The notes under the pieces were generated by a model. It searched no databases and was not told where the DNA came from. It was given only the letters and a program-made list of their open reading frames with translations. A stretch of 64,000 nt of DNA from Varanus komodoensis (Eukaryota > Chordata > Lepidosauria > Squamata > Varanidae). The DNA lies in the NCBI RefSeq assembly GCF_004798865.1, contig NW_025335268.1, positions 93,917,136-93,981,135 of the forward strand, read 5' to 3'. Positions 9,165-21,300 of this stretch are shown here, one piece after another (the first letter of the stretch is position 1; each line of letters begins with the position of its first letter). A program made the translations under genes and the position numbers.

Positions 9165-11880
9165 TTTATACATTTCAAAATGGGATGTGTGTTTAAATTA
9201 AAAATGTTAAAACATTACATATTTTGAACCAGTACTGAGGTGGAACAGAAAAGGAATTGTTTCACCTGAGTGTCCTAAGCAGTGGCACAAGGATCACTTT
9301 TTTGTTTCTGGATGTGCACCGATAACTGGGGGAAGCTTGCTTAGAGAATGGAATAAAGTAGCGCTTAAGACCTTTGCTCACTACAGAAGGATCATGCAGC
9401 TGAATCTATTGGCTAACAAGAACATAATGCCATGTCCACCTGTTTTTCTTCCACAAAACTAGTCCCAACGTTATTTGAAACAAATGAAGGGACAGCCCCT
9501 TTTAAGCTGCAAGTGTTTGAAGGCATGCGGTATACTTTACTTAGTGGTCTGCACTTGTCCCCCAAGCAAGAAGACAGAAGGACAGTTTGGACCTATGAAC
9601 TGTACTTTAAACAGCTATTATCATATTGTTTTATCAGAAGACTGGTTTATTTTCAGAGAGAAGGAAAAAAGGAACTCAAGAAGCAAGCTTCTTTTGAGAC
9701 AGCAGAGGCAGGTCAGGAAACAGTCTGTTCCTAAAGGCTATCCATGCAGGAGTTGGCCTCATGCTTAAACTGATAAAGTCAACAAAGATGGACTTTGCTA
9801 TTATGTGCTCCATGTAGCCTAAATCCAGACAGGTAAAATGTAGTTTACAACAGGGCCACACACCGGAATCATGTGTCCCTCACAAGCAGAACTCAGATTT
9901 GTGCACCACAGAAATGAGACCAAGAAACACAAACCATAAAAATAAAATGCATGGAATGGCACAGAACTAGCACTGCAATCCTGAGTACCATCCCTTAGAA
10001 GCAAATTATAGTTAAACTGGACTTACTTTAGACTACATATAGCTAATATGCAGCAAACCAGTTAAATATACTTGAATGTCAACTCAAGGAATACACGTAC
10101 AAATAAAAGAGTAAATGAGGGAGACAGAATGAGTTTTTTAGGTTTAATGCACAATGACAAAAAGAGCATTATGGAGCTTTTGTTAAACAAAGTTTGAGAT
10201 AGATTCATTTCAAAACTAAGGTTTGTAGAACTAACTCTAACCTTGAACTAAACATGTGGACACAACTTCCCAGCAGTTACTATAAATCTCATCAAAAGGC
10301 AGGGAAGGACATACCTTGAACAAAATATATGTTCTTAAAAAGGGAATATACTTCATTCATAGAAACTCCCTTACATACAGAAGTAATTGAGCAATGAAAT
10401 GTACAAAATTTAAATTCTGTAAACATTGCTTTTGTGTAAAAAAATATAGCCTTCTTATAAACTGTTATAATAAAAATAGCATTAATTTTTAAAGCATTTA
10501 AATTGAAATGTTTACAAAAGTATACACAAAATAAAGAAGCCATGTCAGTCATGCTAAAACCAGTCCCTATCATTAGAAGGTTTTTGAAAAGATGGCTATG
10601 AAAGCCCAAGTTATCTGGACCATATTATCATAATGGATAAATCAATTGGTATCAACAATGGTTACCCAATAGCTTTGGCTGGTAGTCATATTTTGACTTG
10701 TCCTTTTCAAATGTTTCTTCTACCTTACATGTATCTTCCAGAAAAGTGATATATTTGGTAAAATTTCATAAGAAAAATAGGGCGGACACACCCAGTGAAG
10801 CAGGGATGATGAAAATTACAGTCCAACACATGTGGACAGCACCAGGTTACAGAAGGCTGCCCTACAGGGACTTGCTCTTACTTTCATGGTCTTGCAAGGC
10901 CTACAGTAGTAGAAGTCCACTATTGGCTTGCAGTATACCTCAAGCTAGAAGACTTCATATGTACAGAGGCATTAATCCTGTTACTTCAAGATAGCAAGTC
11001 CCTCATCTTGTCAGGGCAGTTTTTAAGATGATGGTTGTGTGACAACAAATATGTGTATATGATTCCAAATACTGGAGAAGAACTTGGATCCTTTTCCATT
11101 CCAGGGGAATGCTATGATGCAATCCATACATTAGGACAGGCCTACTCCAATTACTTAGGCCTAGAGAAACACAAAGTAACATGACTGAAAGAAAACATGC
11201 TGGGGTTTGGGAATTATAGCATAGTTTGAAGAAGTAGGATAGGCATTCTATTTATACTACATTAGTGTCAGAGAGATGTGTATTTGTAACAGGATGACCC
11301 AAGACACATGCTTTCATAATTTTACAATTTTTAGGTATTGGATTTCATTATTAAGGCTTTTTAACAGTGTAACATATTAGGGGGGAAATCTCTATAGAGT
11401 ATAGATTGTAGCACATATAAAACTAAAGCCCAGTTCTTACTATATACTTAAATTTATACGATACGCTTGAGAATTTACTCTTGAGCATTTAAGTCCTGTC
11501 AAATCCAACACCAGAACAACTAAATCAGCAGCCTCAGGTATCACAGAGAGGTTCATTGTTCAGTAATCATGTCCCAGTTTGAACTCCTCTAGGAAAGGCT
11601 ACAGCCTATCATGGGCAGTAAGGTAAAGGCAAAGAACTCGTGCTTTAGGAACTAATGACACAAGGGCATGATTATTGGAACAGTATCAGTTTTTAAGGAT
11701 AACCCCTAAAGATAAATAATTTCATTACCAAATGTCCCAAGCTTCCCACTAACAAAAGAGAAGGCAAAAGAGAATGGAAATTACAAAATTCTTCCTACTC
11801 TTCTTTTTGGGTGGGCGGGCACTTCAAATATGGCACCTCCCTTAAGGCAAAAGCATTTACTATCATGGGTTGCATGCCCA
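9165..11880. other. Intergenic DNA downstream of TCTN3
   Basis: AT-rich, mostly unique-looking DNA between the DIRS element and the presumed TCTN3 3' end. Frames up to 105 codons occur but show no known domain and low-complexity composition. No RNA gene or confident repeat was seen. Confidence 0.6.
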
Positions 11881-11881
11881 A

Positions 11882-11955
11882 TTGTTTATTTATTTATTTG
11901 GGATATTTATATGCTGTCCTTTGCAAAAGCCTCAAGACGGCTTATTGTCATATAT
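11882..11955 (-). repeat. 3' tail of an L2/SINE retroposon (minus)
   Basis: On the minus strand it reads AAGCCGTCTTGAGGC, then a stretch ending AGCATATAAATATCCC, then (AAAT)n. This is the usual 3' end of squamate L2 LINEs and the SINEs that share their tail. Only the tail is present. Confidence 0.6.
11885..11898 (-). terminator. TCTN3: Candidate TCTN3 polyadenylation signals
   Basis: Three overlapping AATAAA hexamers lie on the minus strand (11898-11893, 11894-11889, 11890-11885). They would give a 3' UTR of about 270 nt after the stop at 12150. They sit in the tail of a retroposon, so the signal would be borrowed from the repeat. No transcript evidence is available. Confidence 0.45.
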
Positions 11956-12149
11956 GTGTGTGACCAGCTCACCATGGCTGTTAGCTTGTGTCAGTTCACT
12001 TGACACGCAGATTCTGCTCTTCTCCCTCCATTAGTAGTGCAGACAGTTTTGCACACTCCTTCACCGTGGAAGACGGCAGCTGATTCTTGGTAACATCATA
12101 GCAAGGCTCTATGATCTTAATTCTCCTGATAGCAAGATGTCCCTTTGGT

Positions 12150-12377
12150 TCATGAGATGTGTAGTTTGAGAAACATCAAGGACACTAACAGAGTACCAGC
12201 CAGGCTGCCTGAGCTGCTCACAGCCCCACTCAATGCCATTTTAAAAGGAAAGAAGAAATCATATGGAAGTTTCCAGTAGACTCTGGGCTGACCACGTGGC
12301 GGCTCTGGCCTTTTGGTAACATCTGTGAAGGAAGCCGCAGTTGTCAAAGACAAAACGTTTGTATATATGCCAAGGGA
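12150..12377 (-). CDS. TCTN3: TCTN3 exon 14 (C-terminus and stop)
   Basis: It encodes [20 protein letters not shown], then [10 protein letters not shown] and a hydrophobic end [12 protein letters not shown] before the TGA (human [20 protein letters not shown] and FDFFPFKVA). The acceptor is TTCCTTCCAG. The C-terminal hydrophobic run fits the membrane segment of tectonic-3. Confidence 0.95.
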   Translation of the reverse strand, partial: SLGIYTNVLSLTTAASFTDVTKRPEPPRGQPRVYWKLPYDFFFPFKMALSGAVSSSGSLAGTLLVSLMFLKLHIS

Positions 12378-15300
12378 CTGGAAGGAAAAAAACACAAAAT
12401 ATCATGTCTCACAGAATTTTGTTTTAGTTCTTCTCTTATATCCAAGCTTTGGGGCAGTTGGGAACAACAGTGGAGAGAAATGTAGGAGAAAATTTCTCCA
12501 CTTTCCTCTTAGCTGACCATAAATCAAAACTTTAATTTCTTTTAGTTTAGAAAAAGAGAGTCCTGAGACAGTTGCATAGGGAGACGGTACATTAAAAGAA
12601 GTGGCGTGTCATGAATATTATTCCTTGCTATTGCTCAGAATGGTGGCACAAGCTACTTTACAACAAAGAAAACTGAAAACTATTTATTTTCCTTGCTATC
12701 ACCTTCCCACTAATAAAATTGTCCTCTCTGGAGAAGCGGGAATTTGCAGAAGGAAAGTAGGCAGAGCATAATTAATATCCCCCCATACCTTAGCCAAAAC
12801 ATTCTGACATGCATTTGCAAAATTCTTCTATCCTCTGTTTTGTTTCCATTAGCTGTGAGTCTGAAAGCTACTTGCTTCCCTCATGAGCATTACAGTGGCA
12901 ATTGATGGTACTTTACTAAATGAAGAACAAAGCTCTTGAAGTATAGAACTTTTGGTCTAAGCAGATTAAGTTACATACCATAGATAAGAGTTATATTCAT
13001 CTTCCCCAAGATCTCCTCTAGACTTAAGTAGATTCCTCCATTTTTCTCCCCAATGTTTTCCTAAAATGCTAGTTAAGTAGTAGGATTTCTGATTTGCCAT
13101 TGTGATTGTTTTTCCTTTTTAAACACTTTAAAAATAGGAGTGAGCTAAATGAGGAAGTTGTGTGATGGTAAACCATGCCTGAGTGTTATATGCATAAGCC
13201 ACATCAAACCTTGGGCTTGCATTCTCTTTCTTCCCATTTCCTCCTCTGGCATGTATTAGAGAGGGTGACAGGAACCATCCACTTCCAGCTTTAAATCTAA
13301 TCACAGTTCCTTATTGCATCTAAACCCAGGGCTCTCTTGTTACTTAAAACTGTAAGCAATCAAGCCAGGATCATAAAGCACATTTTAAACTAACAAAAGT
13401 TTAAACAAACCAGAGTTCTTGAGTTTGGATGTAACAGCAAATTTTGTTTAGTTTTAAGACACAATAAAAGCTTTTGATCTCCTCCTCCAGCACACAGAAG
13501 AGAGGGGAATTGAAGTAGCTAAGACTCATTGTGGCTCATGTATGCAGTACATTTTATATTCTAGCTAAGACTCATTGTGGCTCATGTATGCAGTACATTT
13601 TATATTCTATCTAGACAGGTCCAAAGCAACTAAGAAAACAAACCTTTCGAGGCTTGCAGCGATAATAGTACCGTCCTCCTAACACTTGAATTTCTGGGTT
13701 AGACAGGAGGCCCACGTGGGCCCAAATCACCTGAATCTCCAGGGACAAGGGAACCATACAGTCAATGCCCTATAGAGAAATTTAAAAATTAAGTAAGAGT
13801 AATCTCAAAGAGCAGTAATTCTGTTGGGTAATTAACAGATTAACTGTGGTAAAAAGAAGATCCATGATTATTTCAGCATCTGTGTCTAACCACTGAGGAA
13901 AATGGGAAGAGACAGTTGGTATACATGGGGATTCAGAATGTGAAATCAGCAGTTCTCCTTCAATTGGGAGGAACAACAGAAAATAGAGCAGGGCATTTGG
14001 CCCAGTTAAGACATTTTTATGGGTGCAGTAGGAATTATACATGTGCTACTGGCCTTGGCAAAACACAATATGCTCCTGCTTCACAAAGCTGAAAGAAAGA
14101 GTTCTCCTAAAGAGTAAATGTTATCATCTTATCCTTCACATGCTGTGGGACAGCTTACAAGGGGAAGCCAGAGACATAGCAGCCTGCTGTCTTTCTGTGT
14201 TACCTGGATGTGGCATCTGTGGGTGAAGATGCTGTTCCATTCTCCAGGATGGCCTGAGACAGCATTACCAGTTATTGCCAAGCTCCCTGGGCTCTGTCCT
14301 CCCTGGAAGACTTCATATAGCAGTTCCTGCAGATGTGTACAGTTTGCTTCCTGCAGCTTAAAGGGTACACTGTAACCAAGACAGAACAGAGAGAGTACAT
14401 GTGTATGTTGTTTCAGGGTAACCTAAATCATACAGAAACACATGAAATAGCAGTGACATTTAATTGGCCTTGCTATATTAAATTCTTTTAAAACAAAGGT
14501 TTTACAAGTTATTTCATTTATGCATTGAGAAAATGGGGCAAGAAAAGCACAAAATGAGGACACTAAGATGCTGTCCTGAGCTAAAGACATTCAGAATTCA
14601 AGTGAATGAATCCCAAACATTACAGAAGTTGAACCTTTGTGGAATATTAATAAATCAGGATGTAATGAAGGCACAACTTGCAATGGGGAACAAGAAAATA
14701 AACCCTTGCAAAATTAATTAGTTCATGCACTAAACAGGAAACAATCCTGCTTTGTTATATTTAACTGTGAACCCTGAACAAGTGTGCAAACACGTAAGAG
14801 GATATGAAGAGCATTACCTGAACTGGCAGACTGTTATCATATTCTCTCCAAACCGTACTTTGTACCTCTCGGTTACTGAACACTGGCCATTGTCCTGATT
14901 CTGTAAAACGGTTACCTGAGGAAAGAGCAGTGTCAAGAAGAAAACTAGCCACTCTTAAGTTTTGTGGAGAGAAAATAACTGCAGCAACAGTATTTTAGCT
15001 TCTATACATATTGATTTTTTTAAAACATCTCTTTTCCTAGGGGTCTGGAGTAGGTATTAGTTAAGATAACCTGTTTTAGTTCAATGAAGAAAAAAACCCA
15101 AGTCCCCCACTATTTTAGCCTCCATGACTGAAAGAAGCGCAAATATGAAATACTCCACAATGCTTTGTCCCATTAAAGAGAGTTCTCTGCTGCTGATTAA
15201 GTGTCACACGTAAGAAGTAAAAAAGAACAGCACTGTCAGTTGGTCAATTTTAGGCACTGTATCAGGACATTTAAGAAATAGCATTTCCCATGCACAAACC

Positions 15301-18300
15301 TGACATACTTATAATTCCTTGTTGGTTCCATCTCATTGGCAACATCTTAATAAACTAACCAGGCTCTTCATACTTATCTGCTGTGAATAATTACTTTGCT
15401 TATTTTGCCTACTATCAAGCTTTAATTGAATTGTCACAGACAGTACTACCTGTACTTCACTCTACACTCCCCCACCCCCATATGCGTGTGCATCCCTCTT
15501 GAATAACACTTCATGATCTGATCAGCTCAACTCTAGTTTATGACAGCTTGTGCCATAGTAGGTCTGTTAGTCTATAAGGTGCCAGGAGCCTATTGTTTTT
15601 TCTGCAACAAGCTAACACAGCCATTCCTCTAGAAGTTTATATTAATCTGGTACTCCATAACATAATTAAGAGGGAGCTTCACATTCTGCAGTGCTGGTCC
15701 CATCCTCACCTAATAGCAACAGTTATGAACAGGGACCACAAATGAAGCCCTATGAGAGTGTGAAAGCACTGGGCATGTTTAGCCTCCAGAAGACAAGACT
15801 AAAGGGAAATATGTTAGTAAGTCTGCCACAAAGAGGAAGACCAGCACAACAATGGAACCAATTTCCTAGGGAGGTTGTAGGCTCTCCCACACTAGAGGCT
15901 TTCAAGATGCAACTGGACAGTCATCTGAAAGGGATGGTTTAACTTGGGAGTCCTGCACTGAGCACAGGGTTGGACCTGACGGCCCTCTGGCCCTTTCAAC
16001 TGTATTGTTCTATGATTCTATGAATGGTGACAGCCACATGATTTTTCCAGTGGGCTCAAAAACTGAAAAAACAGAAAGATGCAGCAATAGACTTGATTTG
16101 CATATCACCCACTGAACTGCAGTTATTGGATGGCTAAAAGTATGTAGACCTCAAAAGAGAAGAAAAAATCCAGGCATAGAAAGTAAGGAATCATGAGTGC
16201 ATAAGCATCATTTAGAAAAGCTTTTAATAAAGAACTGAGATCAGTTGACCTAGCAACACAGTATAGCTATTTTTCCTCACTGCAGATAAGGACTGAAAAA
16301 GGAAGAAAAGTGAGCTTTCTTAGTCTCATTTGCAGGTTAAAATGGGAAACTGTTGCTTGAGCTTTGAACATTAATTCTAGGCTTGGCTCTCACAGGACAG
16401 TGTCACTTCCTTACAAACATTCAGTAATCCAAAATACAGCACAAGGAGAAATCAAAACCCTTCATTTGGTTTTCTTAGGGCATATCACTAAGATCTCTGT
16501 AACATACAACTGTCAACTGGGTGGGCAACCTATGACCCCTGGGAAAATTTCAGAAGTCCTCTGGAAGAAGCAATTTGTCCCTTTCTTGGCGAGTAACTGT
16601 GTGAGAAGGAAGAAGAGCAGAAAGAAAGAGAAAATAGTTATAGAATGAGAAAAGGGGTTACCCACTTGCTTTGGGCCCTGTCTACTACTGGCTGGCTCGA
16701 TCTATCCTATTAAGGAGCTGAAATACATTGAGTGTGTGTATTCAAAGGTGTGTGTGTGTGGGGTGGGGGGTTGTCACTTCTGCCAGCGATCAAATATAGA
16801 CCACCATGTTGCCTAACAGAATCTCTGGCCAAACTCACAGAACTGGTCTCAGATTCCCCCAGACTGTTAATCCTGGGGGATTTCAATGTTGCTTTTGAGT
16901 CCAGTTTGTGTCTGTTGCTGCCCAGGAATTCATGTCAACCATGATAGCCATGGGCCTGTCCAAGTTGGTCTCTGGACCCACACATTCTGCCAGGTGCACA
17001 CTTGATATATTCAGCAGTAAACAGATGGTTTTGAAGACTGAGGTTTCTGCACCCTCAGTCTTGACTTGGTCAGATCATTACCTAGGCAAGCCTAAGACCA
17101 CAGCCCCTTTTTGTACCCTGTAGAAATGATGGACCCATTAGAATGGTCCACCCACCGAAGACTTCCAGATCAAATAGGTTTCCAGTCAGCCCTAGGGGGT
17201 TCTTTGTCACTTCTGTCAGTGATCCTGTTGTGTCCCTAGTCACAAAATGGAATCAGGTGTTGATCAGGGCCCTAGACATATTGAAAACAAACACTGTACT
17301 AAGAAGGATACAGGCTGCTGGCTGCCATTGTGGAGAGCTATTAGTGGTGCTCCCATGATATAGCCAGGATTTCCACTTCTCCGTTTGGTGAAAGAAGGGA
17401 TCCTACTCTGCAAGAGACAAATGGGGTGGGGGGGAATGATGCCAACCATATGATATTATCCTCTACATAATGCTGAAATGTAATAATTAGTAACACAATT
17501 AATATGCCAGAGATATAGGTACTGAGTCCACTAATACCAAAGCCAACAAATGCCCAAACTTTTGCTGCTGAAACTCTGACAATATTATCATTACATGAAT
17601 TCCCTGCCTTTCTTCTTGCAAAGAACTCAAGGCAGCTTACACCTCTTCTCCATTTTCTCCTCACAACAGGTCTATGAGATAGATTAGGCTGAGAGTCTGT
17701 GACTGGCCCAAAGTTACTCAGTGGGTTTCCTTGCTGAGAGGGGACTGGAACCCAAGTCTCCTAAATCTCAGTCCAGCACTCTAACCATTAAGATACACTC
17801 ATTTTTACAACAGTGCATTCAAATACTATACATTAGCCTAGAGGCAGCAACACAAATGCTGAAATGCAGCTGCTCCTGCATTCATTTACCAGACAGATGA
17901 ATGAATGCAATGGAAGAATACTGTCCAGTTAGGAATCCCTCCATGAAAGTGGCAGCCATTAGAAGAAAACAATTGTAAGAAAAGATAAGAGAGCTTGAAA
18001 AGAACATAGGCTTCCACCATCTCCATAACATTTCTTCCACAGCATACACTCAATCCTTTCTCTAAGCACATATGGTTAAAATGTGTATGAAATGACCCTC
18101 TCAGAAGCCTCTTCTGAATTATGAGCAGCCAGCTCATTTCCGTACCATCAATACAGCAAGGCCCACAATGATGCGGACTTTTTCTCTCACTAGACAAAGC
18201 ACAAGGAACAAAAAGATCCATCTGTACCCACCAGCCCCAACTTTGACACTACTCCCCAGTATAAGGAAGCATGAAAGAATAGATACTGACCCCAAAATGC

Positions 18301-21300
18301 AGAGAAAAGTGTTGCTGCAGTGTGACTCCTGGGTTCCCAGATATACTGACCAGTTTGAACTGGACGGAAACCTTCTGAATTCCATGGGTCCCATTGAACT
18401 CCACCTGATATACCACCTAGAAACATGACATGCCAGTCAGTGGCAGGCAGGGCATGAACTTGGGACAGACCTTGTCCCATCTGCACTCTCCTCTACTAAC
18501 AAGGGGAGCATTTGCTGACCTAATGAGGTACCTCAGAAACAATGTTGTGGCAGGTCCTGCCATTCAGTGAAGGTGATGCAGGTTCTGAAACAGGGATTAT
18601 GTTTACCTGGGGACACCAAAGCAGATTTTCAATTTTCAAAAATCATTTTGACCCCACATCTTTTCATAACCATACTAAAGCCCAGAATTCCCAGCTTGTA
18701 TCCATATTGCACATACAGTGCCCACAACTGCTCCCCTGCTTGCAGCCTGATATTTCTGCCTGTTTTGATTCAAGTCTACTGCAAAATCACAGCAATGCAT
18801 ATGCAAACCAACATCCAAACCACATCTATTTGCATATATTTAGAACCCTGCTTCCCACCCAGTCAATTTACTGCGTTATTTCTTCTAGTGATCCTTTTGA
18901 GACACAAACTTCATAAAGAACTACATGCAACTTCGGGGGGGAGGGGGATCCTCATAACTCAGGAAGAAAAGGAATTACTATTATTGACATAACCTCACCT
19001 GTAAGGGTTGAAAAATAGTCATGTTGACTGGAACCTGTAAGGGAAAAGCCAGATATGCTTTGGTGTCTGTACAGAAACATACAATTTGCAAAGCTTTTAT
19101 CTCAGTGTGACAACATTTATTACAATGTTGCCTCATGCAGGCATTATTTAGGAATTGCCATCCTTTTCCATAAGGCCAAATCTTATTAATGTCTGAAGCT
19201 GTCCAGCATGAATTCCAACTGTTTCCTCAACATTTTCAAGTTATTAAAAAGGAAAGAGAAGGCTTTTAAAAATCAATTCTACATTGGAGAGGCAGCACCA
19301 AAAGAGCTGCACTAGAAAAGATGGTCAATATTACACCAGAAGAGCAAGATAATACAGTCCACTGGAGACGAGTGATATGACACCTTCAGCACACTGAAAT
19401 GATGGTAGTATGAAGCTGCATCCAGTGTAGGGTCAGTGGTACAACTCTTCACCAGGTCAGTAAAGATCCGAATACAGCTTGTGCTCTTACTCTCCAGGAA
19501 ACCTATGAAATTAATAAGCCAAATAAGAGGAAGAAAAACAAGTAATAAATAGCAGGAGACCACAAGTACAATCAACAGGGGCAACCTGTATTGGTCTTAA
19601 AACAGGGCTTCCAGTAGCCAGGAGCCAGCATCATGTCACCTGGCTGTACCATATATGCTGTGTGTCAACCACAGGCTGGCTGAGTGAGCTCTCTGCCTCA
19701 AAGAGACAGTCTAGATTGTAGTACAAGTTTTCTCATCTTGCTGAATACTTCAGAAGCCTACAACAAAGATTCAATTTCTGTCTATCAGGCACTATAAAGC
19801 CCTAGCCCAGGGATGGCAAACCTTTTAGAGACAGAGTGCCCAAACTGCAACCCAAAACCCACTTATTTTTTTCCAAAGAGCCAACACTACAATAAAACCT
19901 GAAAACTGAGGTTTTAGTTTAGAAAAAACACCTCACAGTCAGTTCAAGCAAATATATATATATCTCCTTCATAATGCACTGACTGGCCATGCGAAAGCTC
20001 AGACAAGTCGCAGCTAATGAGTCGCGGCTTGTGACATCATCACCTGGTGCCGCTACTCCTTGCCAAGCATGCGCATGGCCCCTATGTGTGCTGTTACCTG
20101 ACGCTTGACTGCTGGGGTGATGCTGGGGCGGCTTGACTCACATACAGAAAGAGAGGGCTCTGCTTGCCCGCTGTGGCATGCGTGCCATAGGTTCGCCACC
20201 ATTGGACTAACCCTATCCTGGTGCACTCCCCTAACCCTTTATACCATAGAAAAGAGGGCGATTTTGAAAAAGCCTTCCTTGAGTAGATTTTTCTGCACAG
20301 CTCAACATTTCTGCCCATTCTAAACACACTCCAACCATCAAAATCATGCCAGGACACTTAATTTTTCTAAGCTTAACCCAATAATGGTGAACCTTTTGGA
20401 GATCGAGTGCCCAAACTGTAACCTAAACCCCACTTATTTATCGCAAAGTGCAAACACTACAATAAAACCTGAAAAATGAGGTTGTAGTTTAGAAAAAACA
20501 ACTCACAGCCACTCCAAGCAAATACACACACACACACACACCCTTGGCAGCACTGTGCACTGACCGGCCATGCGAAAGCTTGCACGAGTCGCAGCTAATG
20601 AGTCGCGGCTTGTGACATCATTGCCTGGTGCCGCTACTCCTTTCCGAGCATGTGCATGGCCCCCATGTGCGCTGTTATCTGATGCTCAGCTGCTGGGGCG
20701 ATGCCGGGGCGATGCCGGGGCGACTTGGCTTGCATGCCAACAGAGATGGCTGTGTGCGCCTGTTGTGGCACGCGTACCATAGGTTCGCCACCACTGCCCT
20801 AGCCTATATAACAACTTGCCTTACTAGAGAAGATCTCACCTGACCAAGCTTTTGCTCCTTTCTAGAGCCTGACCTCCTGGCTGGAATTGTTTTACTTACT
20901 AAAGTTCCCCGACAGGTTGTTTTTTTTTTAAACCCAAACAAATATCCACAAACTTGATGGTGGGAAGTAAATAGAGAGAAAAGTTACACACCTGCATAAG
21001 CTGTTCCAAATTTCCCCTCCATTTACTTTCAAAGCCATTACATTTGTGTACATTTCCTTCCATTTTCTTCTCAGTTTAAAAAAAAATCACAGATACTTGC
21101 AACTGGTTTTTCTTTTAATCCACTGAGGTAGCAAAATGAGATGCACCAATATGGGTGGCATATTTACTTACACCTTCCCCCACTCAAGGGGGCTGTATTC
21201 ACTTCAACCCATGCAGCTTCCTTTTAAGGGTATTTTTAAAAATTGCTAAGGGAACCACAGTAAGGATCTCCAAAAATGAGCCACAAAAAGCTAAACAGTT

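Larger units (their letters stand above)
19800..20804. mobile_element. Duplicated hAT-like element with shared outer target duplication
   Basis: Two direct copies of one non-autonomous element (19808-20204 and 20379-20796) are separated by 174 bp. The identical octamer CCCTAGCC lies left of copy 1 (19800-19807) and right of copy 2 (20797-20804), as if the pair were one insertion. The octamer fits the hAT nnnTAnnn target. The inner flanks are GACTAACC and GCTTAACC. The pair sits in TCTN3 intron 5. Confidence 0.75.

Noticed and set aside
7616-9196. Plus-strand frames of 141-246 codons within the DIRS element
   Set aside because: They run antisense to the gag-like region and only mirror it.
17886-18486. 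Minus frames of 86-111 codons overlapping TCTN3 exons 8 and 9
   Set aside because: Apart from the true exon 9, whose frame differs, they are intronic read-through.
18542-18992. Plus-strand frames of 124 and 141 codons
   Set aside because: They lie antisense to TCTN3 exons 7-8 and show no domain.
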